Below the pieces are notes generated by a model. It saw only the letters and a program-made list of their open reading frames with translations, made no database searches and was not told the origin of the DNA. The position numbers and the translations under genes were made by a program. A DNA stretch of 64,000 nt from positions 62,001-126,000 of the forward strand of contig JAWKJM010000003.1 in NCBI GenBank assembly GCA_041393775.1, read 5' to 3'. Of this stretch, positions 58,135 to 64,000 are shown in pieces (within the stretch, counting starts at the first letter, position 1; every line of letters starts with the position of its first letter). The stretch comes from JADKAV01 sp041393775. Its GTDB lineage: Bacteria > Actinomycetota > Actinomycetes > S36-B12 > UBA10799.

Positions 58135-58464
58135 TCACACAGACGGGGCGGGCTCGGGCTGGTCGCTGTTGCGGACTTTCGCGCGGACCGTCTTGCCTTT
58201 GCGCACACGCAACTTCTTCTTGCTCACCTTGCAGGTCCCGGGCCTGGCGATGAGCCGGTACCTGCCGGTCGGCAGAACCATCTTCCCGGTCGCCGGGACG
58301 GACTTCTTGTATTTGCCCGCGATCACCCGAGCAAGGCATCCGTCGTCGACACGGATCACCGCCTTGCCCACCGGGATGATCTGCGAGGGCGCGGCGGCGG
58401 TCGCAGGCGCCGCCACCAAGCCGACCGACAACACCGCGGATACGGCCACAACCGATCGCATCAT
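58135..58464 (-). CDS. small secreted basic protein
   Basis: 109 aa. Signal peptide (SVVAVSAVLSVGLVAAPATA, cleavage after ATA near residue 24), then an 85-residue beta-rich, Lys-rich domain with two cysteines (DDGCLARV, RPGTCKVS) likely disulfide-linked, and a C-terminal KKKLRVRKGKTVRAK run. The pattern resembles the basic repeat region of the secreted FN3 protein at 2820. No function assigned. Confidence 0.72.
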   Translation of the reverse strand: MMRSVVAVSAVLSVGLVAAPATAAAPSQIIPVGKAVIRVDDGCLARVIAGKYKKSVPATGKMVLPTGRYRLIARPGTCKVSKKKLRVRKGKTVRAKVRNSDQPEPAPSV

Positions 58465-58549
58465 CGCCTCCTGCTGCCACTAGGGTATGCCCGCCCGACG
58501 CCGGGGCGGAAGGCCGGCGGCATCACCCGCGCGCGATTAGGGTGAGCAC

Positions 58550-59644
58550 GTGCGGATCATGGCGATCGTCGGCGGGCTCGTCGTCTGGCTCGCGACGTGC
58601 TCGTCGGTCATGCGCACGCTCGTCGTCGCACGTGGCAGTTCGGGCCTCAACCGGTTGAAGAACCAGGCGCTGCTGGGCTTGTTCCGGCTCATCGCTCGTC
58701 GGTCCAGGACGTACGAGACCCGGGATGCGGTCCTCGCCTGGTTCTCGCCGGTCGCCATCGTGACCTCGCTGATCATGTGGCTGCTGCTGTTCCTGCTCAG
58801 TTACGGCCTGATGATGTACGGGACCACCGACCTGCTCTTGCCCGCCGCGCTGCGCGAGGCCGGTTCGAGCCTGTTCACCCTCGGGTATGCCAGCGGCGAC
58901 CGGAACGCACTGACCGCCCTCGACTTCGTGGCTGCCGCGACCGGTCCAATCGTGATCGGACTGCTGATCGGCTACCTGCCGACGTTCTACGCCGCCTACC
59001 AGAGGCGCGAGGCGGAGGCGACGCTGCTGCTGGCACGCGGCGGCGAGCCCAATTGGGCCCCGGAGTTGATCCGGAGGCACGCGCTGGTCAACAGCGTCGA
59101 CCGGCTCGACACGTTGTGGCCGGCCTGGGAGCAGTGGGCCGCAGAAGTCGGTGAGAGTCACACCAACTTCCCGGTGCTCATCCACATGCGCTCCGCCCGG
59201 CCCAACCGAAACTGGCTGATCGCGCTGTTGTGCGTCATGGACACAGCTGCCATCCATCTGTCCTTGAACCCGGGCCAGCCGCAGGGCAGCATGCGGGTCA
59301 CGCTGCGGCAGGGCATCGTCTGCATGCAGGAGTTGTGCAAGGTCCAGCGCATCGCGTTCGACGACGATCCGAGACCCGACAAACCCAGCGACGTCAGCCT
59401 GCGTGATTTCCAGGACGCCTGCACGATGCTGTCCTCGGCCGGCTACACGTGGGAACGCGCGCCCGACGAGGCGTACCGGCACTTCCGCGGCTGGCGCGCC
59501 AACTACGAGGACATGGCCTATGCGCTGGCCCGCGAGATCGACGCTGTGCCGGCGCCGTGGAGCGGTTCGCGCAGGCCGCCTCTGCCGGTGGTGTACCCGG
59601 ACCGGCAGCCGAACCGCAGTCCGGACCGGCCCGACGGCGGCTGA
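58550..59644 (+). CDS. membrane protein with potassium-channel-like pore segment
   Basis: 364 aa from GTG 58550 (GGGTGA 7 nt upstream). Three hydrophobic helices (about 5-25, 66-92, 125-148). Between the last two lies REAGSSLFTLGYASGDRNALT, which looks like the pore helix and filter of two-TM potassium channels (quoted in part: SLFTLGYASGD), except that TVGYGD is replaced by TLGYASGD. A soluble helical C-terminal domain of about 215 residues follows, with an R-x-NRNWL stretch. The family is uncharacterised to my knowledge. Channel function is a guess. Confidence 0.65.
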   Translation: MRIMAIVGGLVVWLATCSSVMRTLVVARGSSGLNRLKNQALLGLFRLIARRSRTYETRDAVLAWFSPVAIVTSLIMWLLLFLLSYGLMMYGTTDLLLPAALREAGSSLFTLGYASGDRNALTALDFVAAATGPIVIGLLIGYLPTFYAAYQRREAEATLLLARGGEPNWAPELIRRHALVNSVDRLDTLWPAWEQWAAEVGESHTNFPVLIHMRSARPNRNWLIALLCVMDTAAIHLSLNPGQPQGSMRVTLRQGIVCMQELCKVQRIAFDDDPRPDKPSDVSLRDFQDACTMLSSAGYTWERAPDEAYRHFRGWRANYEDMAYALAREIDAVPAPWSGSRRPPLPVVYPDRQPNRSPDRPDGG

Positions 59645-59715
59645 CCCCGGCAACTGCTCGCCTGCGAGTTGCGCCGGGGGGGCCGGTCTACGTCGCCACA
59701 TCCGACGGACGATGG

Positions 59716-61101
59716 CTACGCCCCGGCCTCGATCCGGCGGGCCAGCTCGGTAGCGGCGCAGGCGTCGCGCGCCTGGCCCAGCGTGGCGATCCCCCGCTGC
59801 TGCAACTGCGGGATCATCCGCACCAGGACCTCTGCGGTGGCCAGCGCATCCCCGAGCGCGGTGTGCCGGCCGAAGACCTCCACCCCGTAGCGCTCGCAGA
59901 CGTAGTCCAGGCCGTGCCGGGCGTCCGGGTGCGGTTCCAGGACCGCCGAAAGGAGCATGGTGTCCAGGCTCAGGGGTTCCAGTGTCACGCCGGCTTCGGC
60001 GGCCGTGGGCCGCAGGAAACCGAAGTCGAAGGCGGTGTGATGGGCCACCAGCACCGAGTCCTCCGCGTAGTGGGCGAACTCGGCGACCACATCGGCAGGA
60101 CTGCCCGCGCCGACCACCATCTCATCGGTGATCCCGTGGAAGCTGGTCGACAGTGCCGGAATGGTGCGGCCAGGGTTGATCAGCTCGTCGAAGGTGTCAT
60201 CGGCACGGACCACCGCGCCATCCACGCGGACCGCGCCGATCGCGACCAGTCGGTCACCCGCCTCCACGTGTAGTCCGGTGGTCTCGCAGTCCACGACCGT
60301 GAAGACGATGTCGACCAATGGTGTCTGCAGCCATTGCTCCCGGGAGGGCACCGGTCGGGTGGGACGCGCCAGATCCACGCTCAAGCCCACGACCGGGCCC
60401 TGGGCCTGCTCGGCCGCGGGATTGCCAACCACCAGGACCATCGGCGATTCGCCGGACCCGGTGAGCCTGACCAACCGGATCGCCGTGTCCCCCACCACCG
60501 CCTTCGGCCGCTCACCGTCGAGCGCGCGCGCCAGCAGAGGCAAGAAGTCGTCGGCGTCGAACACACCCAGGATGCTGCGGCCGGCGGCGATCGGCGTGCG
60601 TCCCCGCAGCACATGCCGTGCCGCCGGATTCACCAGCAGGATCCGGCCCCGGTCGTCGACGACTCCGACCGGGACGTCCAGCCCGCTGAGCACCGCCAGC
60701 AGGCCGTCGCGTTCGAGACGCAGCTCCGCGTGCGCGGCCTCGAGTTCCTCGGACAGCCGTCGTTCCGCCGTGGCATGCCGCCCCGCCAGTTCGTTGATCG
60801 CTTTCTCCGTGGCCGTGGCGCCGGGCAGCCGGTGGTCGGGGTTGACGTCGGCGATCATCCGGACCGCGTTGGCGGTGCGTTCGTCGAGGCGCTGCTCGGC
60901 CCGCCACGTCCGCCACGCGATCCATGCGATCAGACCGACCAGGACGATCAGTCCCAGGGCCAGGACGATCACCTCGCCGCCGAGCGTGTCCAGCAGGGAC
61001 AGCCGCGAATCAGTCGGCAGGTCCGCGAGCACGACGGCGGCCGTCAGCGCCGGCACAACGGTCGCCACGAGGATCAGGGCGGCAACTTTCCATTTGGTCA
61101 C
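59716..61101 (-). CDS. membrane protein with PAS domain and DnaQ-like 3'-5' exonuclease domain
   Basis: 461 aa. Two membrane helices (about 6-27 and 44-66), a HAMP-like linker and coiled coil (68-135), a PAS domain (about 135-240: PVGVVDDRGRILLVNPAA), then a DEDDh exonuclease (about 268-440) with FTVVDCETTG, VLVAHHTAFDFGFL and GRHTALGDALAT; all four acidic residues and the His appear. The exonuclease is thus tethered to the membrane and may be ligand-controlled. Last gene of the SSS-DUF294 operon (gap about 20 bp). Confidence 0.88.
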   Translation of the reverse strand: MTKWKVAALILVATVVPALTAAVVLADLPTDSRLSLLDTLGGEVIVLALGLIVLVGLIAWIAWRTWRAEQRLDERTANAVRMIADVNPDHRLPGATATEKAINELAGRHATAERRLSEELEAAHAELRLERDGLLAVLSGLDVPVGVVDDRGRILLVNPAARHVLRGRTPIAAGRSILGVFDADDFLPLLARALDGERPKAVVGDTAIRLVRLTGSGESPMVLVVGNPAAEQAQGPVVGLSVDLARPTRPVPSREQWLQTPLVDIVFTVVDCETTGLHVEAGDRLVAIGAVRVDGAVVRADDTFDELINPGRTIPALSTSFHGITDEMVVGAGSPADVVAEFAHYAEDSVLVAHHTAFDFGFLRPTAAEAGVTLEPLSLDTMLLSAVLEPHPDARHGLDYVCERYGVEVFGRHTALGDALATAEVLVRMIPQLQQRGIATLGQARDACAATELARRIEAGA

Positions 61102-61120
61102 AGCGTCTCCTCGCCCTGCA

Positions 61121-62065
61121 TCACAGGTCGGTCCGGAATGCCACAGACGTCACGGATTGCGCACTCTTGATGGCCCGGAACGCCTCCCGCAGACCTTCGG
61201 CATCGGATGCCTCGACGTGCTCGGGATCCACCCGGTCCGTGACGTACTGGCGGGCGTTGATCTGCTGCAACTGGTGCTGCAGACGCAACCTGGTGAGCAG
61301 GCCGTACCCGTCGCGCAACCGGGCTGTCAGCTCATCGCTGAGAACGCCCGCGGCCGCAGCATCCGCGAGCCGCTGGTCGGTGCCGACCGCCTCCGACCGC
61401 GCGCGCAGGCCATAGAGCCGGGCCAGGAGCACGATCGGCGCCAGACCCGACTTCTTCAGATCGATCGGCCCCCTGGGCAGCCGGCCGAACGCGTGCAGTG
61501 GGGAGGGGAACGAGTTGGCCGCTTGCGCCAGTCCGTGCATGAGTCGCGGCGAGTCGGCGCCATCGGCGAGCTCGGCCACCGCGGGACCGACGTCCAGATC
61601 CCCGGCCAGCACCCGCAGGTCCAGGAACACGTCGGCGTCGACCACCGCATCCGGGGTGGGCGCGGCGACCCGTTCCCGCAGGATGTCCTGCCACCGGGAC
61701 AGCGAGTACGACCAGCGGTCGGCCATGTAGCCGCCGTCGCACCGGCGCATCCCGAACTCCGCCAGGCCGTCGATGACGACGGCGGCCAGGTCCTGCGCGT
61801 AAGTGCTCGCGGCAGCCTGGTCGCTCGCCCAGAAGAGCGCGTGGTCCTGGTCGCTGGCGCAGTGGAGCTCGCGGCGGGCGTGGGAACCGAGCGCGACCCA
61901 CGCGAACCGCTCCGGCGGTGGCCCGGATTCGTGGATGAAGCCGTCCAGCAGCGCCTTGGTCCTGGTGTCAGCGGCGTCGGACAGCCCTGTCGGACGCGGA
62001 TCCGCCCAGTCGACCTTGCGCGCCGCCGCCACCAGATCCGTGGCCGTCACCACATGCCCGTTCAT
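61121..62065 (-). CDS. DUF294 nucleotidyltransferase-like protein
   Basis: 314 aa. ALGSHARRELHCASDQDHAL holds the nucleotidyltransferase G-S (60-61) and the metal-binding Asp72/Asp74 pair of the GlnD-like DUF294 domain; the C-terminal half is the helical DUF294_C. The CBS pair and cyclic-nucleotide domain often found in front are absent. The ATG overlaps the symporter stop by 4 bp, so it is co-translated. It presumably modifies a protein or nucleotide in response to substrate uptake; the target is unknown. Confidence 0.88.
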   Translation of the reverse strand: MNGHVVTATDLVAAARKVDWADPRPTGLSDAADTRTKALLDGFIHESGPPPERFAWVALGSHARRELHCASDQDHALFWASDQAAASTYAQDLAAVVIDGLAEFGMRRCDGGYMADRWSYSLSRWQDILRERVAAPTPDAVVDADVFLDLRVLAGDLDVGPAVAELADGADSPRLMHGLAQAANSFPSPLHAFGRLPRGPIDLKKSGLAPIVLLARLYGLRARSEAVGTDQRLADAAAAGVLSDELTARLRDGYGLLTRLRLQHQLQQINARQYVTDRVDPEHVEASDAEGLREAFRAIKSAQSVTSVAFRTDL

Positions 62066-63801
62066 CGTTGCCCTCTCGCTATCCAGGTCCGTTGCACACC
62101 GACCGATTCCGGGGTGTGCAGACGGATCATGATCCGATCGACGCCGGGCCTGAGCCGGTGTGACGACCTGCGTGACACCACCACCATGGTCGCGAAGGCG
62201 GCCGGCATCGCCCACGCTGCCGGCTGCGCCAGCAGAGCCGAGGGCCAGCCCGTCAGCGACGGGACGAGCGTCGAGATCACGATGGCGGCCGAAGCCGTCA
62301 CGCCGCCCACGATCAGACCTGCCGCAGCGCCGACATCGGTGAGGCGACGCCACCAGATCCCGAGCAGCAGCAGCGGGGAGAAGGTCGCGGCGGCCACGGC
62401 GAAGGCCAGCGACACGGCACGGGCCAGCGGCAGCGACTCGGCGGTGAGACCGAGCAGCAGCGGTACCAGCACGGCCGCCGCAGCAGCCACCCGGAAACTC
62501 ACGATCGGGTTGCTGATCCACCTGCCCACCACGTCCTGTGACAGCACTCCGGCCACGGTGACGGTCAGACCGGTGGCGGTCGCCAGGAACGCCGCGGCGG
62601 CACCGGCCGCCACGAGGGCGGTGAGCCATTCGCCGCTCCAGCCACCGACCAGCGCCTGCGGCAGCAGCAGCACCACCGCGTCGGTGCGACCGGTCATCAG
62701 CAGCTCGGGGGTGTACAAACGCCCCAGCATCCCGTACACCGAGGGCGCCAGGTAGAACAGTCCGACCAGACCGATGACCACCAGGGCCGTGCGCCGCGCG
62801 GCGCGCCCGTCCGGGTTGGTGTAGAACCGGACCAGCACGTGCGGCAGGCCCATGGTCCCCAGGAAGAGTGCGAACATCAGCGCGAAGGTCCGGTACAGGG
62901 CATGTTCCTGTCCCCCTTGCAGCGTCTGCCCCCAGTCCCGGCCCGTCTGCGCGGGGGTGGAACTCAGATGGGGCACCGCGGCGCCATCAGGGAACGTCAA
63001 GGTGGTCCGGGACCCGACCCGATGGTTCCCCTCACCCCACAGCACCGGGCCGTCGATCACGTTCCCGTCGACCGAGCCGTCGGCGAGCACCCGGACCGGA
63101 TCCGTGACCGTCACCTCGATGTCGGACTCCACCTTCACCGTGGTGGTGCCGTGGAACGTCGGGGGCGTTTCGGTGAGTGTGCTGGGGCCGCTGTCCGCAC
63201 GCCACGCGGCCAGTAGGAACAGCACCGGGACCATGATGGCCACGACCTTGAGCCAGTACTGGAAGCCCTGGACCAAGGTCACACTGCGCATGCCACCGCC
63301 CACGATCACGACCAGGACCGTGAGCGAGACCAGCATCCCGCCCACCCAGACCGGGGTGTCCAGAAGGATCTGCAGGGCGAGGCCGGCGCCCTGCAACTGC
63401 GGCAGGACGTACAGCCAGCCAATCAGCACGACCAGGGCACTGGCGATCAGGCGCACGTGCCGCGATCGCAGGCGGGCCTCGCAGAAGTCCGGCAACGTGT
63501 ACGCCCCCGACCGGCGCAGTGGAGCCGCCACCAGGGCCAGCAGCAGCACGTAACCCACGGCGTAGCCCACCGGGAACCAGACCGCGTCTGCCCCACCGAC
63601 CATGATCAGTCCGGCCACGCCCAGGAACGAGGCCGCCGACAGGTACTCCCCGGCGATCGCCGACGCGTTCCACCAGGACGGCACCGACCGGGAGGCGACG
63701 TAGAAATCCCCGGTCGTGCGCGCCAGTCTGGAGCTGTAGGCGGCCAGCCCGATGGTGACGATCACCGTGAGCACCATCCCGAGGGCGGCTGGCGCGTTCA
63801 C
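62062..63801 (-). CDS. sodium:solute symporter (SSS), acetate/cation-symporter type
   Basis: 579 aa, about 13 helices. SRSVPSWWNASAIAGEYLSAASFLGVAGLI and the DFCEARLRSR loop are typical of the ActP-like branch (quoted in part: AIAGEYLSAASFLGV), as is the periplasmic insert around residues 230-310 and GTMGLPHVLVRFYTNPD. It takes up a small carboxylate such as acetate with sodium. GTG 63801 overlaps the stop of the small upstream protein (GTGA). Operon: small subunit, SSS, DUF294, exonuclease. Confidence 0.9.
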   Translation of the reverse strand: MNAPAALGMVLTVIVTIGLAAYSSRLARTTGDFYVASRSVPSWWNASAIAGEYLSAASFLGVAGLIMVGGADAVWFPVGYAVGYVLLLALVAAPLRRSGAYTLPDFCEARLRSRHVRLIASALVVLIGWLYVLPQLQGAGLALQILLDTPVWVGGMLVSLTVLVVIVGGGMRSVTLVQGFQYWLKVVAIMVPVLFLLAAWRADSGPSTLTETPPTFHGTTTVKVESDIEVTVTDPVRVLADGSVDGNVIDGPVLWGEGNHRVGSRTTLTFPDGAAVPHLSSTPAQTGRDWGQTLQGGQEHALYRTFALMFALFLGTMGLPHVLVRFYTNPDGRAARRTALVVIGLVGLFYLAPSVYGMLGRLYTPELLMTGRTDAVVLLLPQALVGGWSGEWLTALVAAGAAAAFLATATGLTVTVAGVLSQDVVGRWISNPIVSFRVAAAAAVLVPLLLGLTAESLPLARAVSLAFAVAAATFSPLLLLGIWWRRLTDVGAAAGLIVGGVTASAAIVISTLVPSLTGWPSALLAQPAAWAMPAAFATMVVVSRRSSHRLRPGVDRIMIRLHTPESVGVQRTWIARGQR

Positions 63802-64000
63802 CGGCCCTCCACCAGGTCGGTGAACTGCGCCTCGTTGCGGTCGGCCTGGCGCACGTACCACCAGCCCACGCCCAGGATCGCCGGATAGACCAGGATTCCC
63901 AGGATGAGCCACCACAGGGGCAGTGGGCCCACCTGCAGGCTGCGGGCCGCCGGCCACCAGCCGAAGATCAACGGCATCGCGATCAGCGGCACCACCACCA
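63798..64000 (-). CDS. small two-helix membrane protein beside the symporter (DUF485/DUF4212-like), truncated by window edge
   Basis: 66 residues are visible and the frame may continue beyond the right edge. Two hydrophobic helices (LIAMPLIFGWW; LPLWWLILGILVYPAILGVGWW) and a charged end QADRNEAQFTDLVEGR. Small proteins of this kind (DUF485 or DUF4212) precede ActP-type symporters in many bacteria and are thought to be accessory subunits. Its stop overlaps the symporter GTG. The upstream start is not certain. Confidence 0.7.
   Translation of the reverse strand, partial: VVVPLIAMPLIFGWWPAARSLQVGPLPLWWLILGILVYPAILGVGWWYVRQADRNEAQFTDLVEGR

Noticed and set aside
60128..62755. An 875-codon open frame on the plus strand
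   Set aside because: Antisense to the exonuclease, DUF294 and symporter genes, which have clear motifs and overlaps; its own translation shows only Ser/Arg/Ala-rich low complexity.
1..64000. Insertion sequences, prophage or integrase genes
   Set aside because: No transposase DDE/HUH motif, integrase or phage structural gene was seen, and no direct-repeat-flanked unit with terminal inverted repeats apart from the palindromes described.

Overview
The window is a high-GC, gene-dense chromosomal segment from an actinomycete-type bacterium (Actinomycetota; order not resolved). The evidence is frequent GTG starts, chains of 1-8 bp ATGA/GTGA/TGATG gene overlaps, a nickel superoxide dismutase with its dedicated protease, an ERCC4 nuclease carrying an Lsr2-type DNA-binding tail, a DUF559/AbiEi-like protein, a DUF6159-type membrane protein and a WS/DGAT acyltransferase. 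I saw no rRNA, tRNA, CRISPR array, phage or transposase. The gene set is metabolic and chromosomal, not a mobile island.

Layout. 1-5.6 kb: truncated alpha/beta hydrolase, LMW phosphatase, ERCC4-Lsr2 protein, secreted fibronectin-III protein, membrane-bound Abhydrolase_9 protein. 5.7-10.1 kb (minus): operon of a TPP enzyme, NAD-dependent epimerase, SDR and BASS transporter. 10.3-11.0 kb: small ORF and def. 11.1-18.5 kb: minus-strand catabolic operon (IolD-like TPP hydrolase, aldehyde dehydrogenase, IlvD/Edd dehydratase, Gfo/Idh/MocA dehydrogenase) divergent from a sugar-type MFS transporter. 18.5-24.3 kb: flavin monooxygenase plus Zn-alcohol dehydrogenase, DUF559 protein, MoxR ATPase plus CoxE-type VWA protein. 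24.4-30.3 kb: SRPBCC, WS/DGAT, PPOX-fold and FMN-reductase genes, haloalkane dehalogenase, aldehyde dehydrogenase. 30.5-40.3 kb: membrane and secreted proteins, a 43-residue gene with its own promoter and hairpin, a second FMO with a hydrolase, a frameshifted YfcC-like transporter, macrodomain and YceI genes. 40.3-43.8 kb: sulfide-oxidation operon (PocR-type regulator, SQR, DUF1641, TusE/DsrC-like, DsrE-like) behind a nested palindromic operator. 43.8-50.7 kb: lipoprotein, sodN/sodX, VOC, a GATase1-AHSA1 fusion, SDR, MEKHLA/PAS, a decayed chrA. 50.8-64 kb: Pit phosphate and SulP anion transporters, extradiol dioxygenase, carbonic anhydrase, DHA2 efflux, channel-like membrane protein, then a minus-strand operon of a DUF485-like small subunit, SSS symporter, DUF294 nucleotidyltransferase and membrane-PAS-exonuclease.

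The most unusual content lies between the genes. At least five families of imperfect palindromes (here A-E), 2-4 copies each, sit just 3' of stop codons, mostly between convergent genes. Their arm sequence and arm spacing are strongly conserved while the sequence between arms diverges: family C is 49 bp in all four copies, family A has a 45-nt interior in both, and family B has four arms at offsets of about 0/31/70/101. A tandem repeat (F) and a single element (G) are similar in style. I know of no described family that matches, and I regard this as the best candidate for an undescribed system in the window.

Functionally the region suggests an aerobic heterotroph that oxidises carbohydrates or cyclitols, handles halogenated and ketone- or lactone-type organics, oxidises sulfide as an accessory trait, and protects itself with Ni-SOD.
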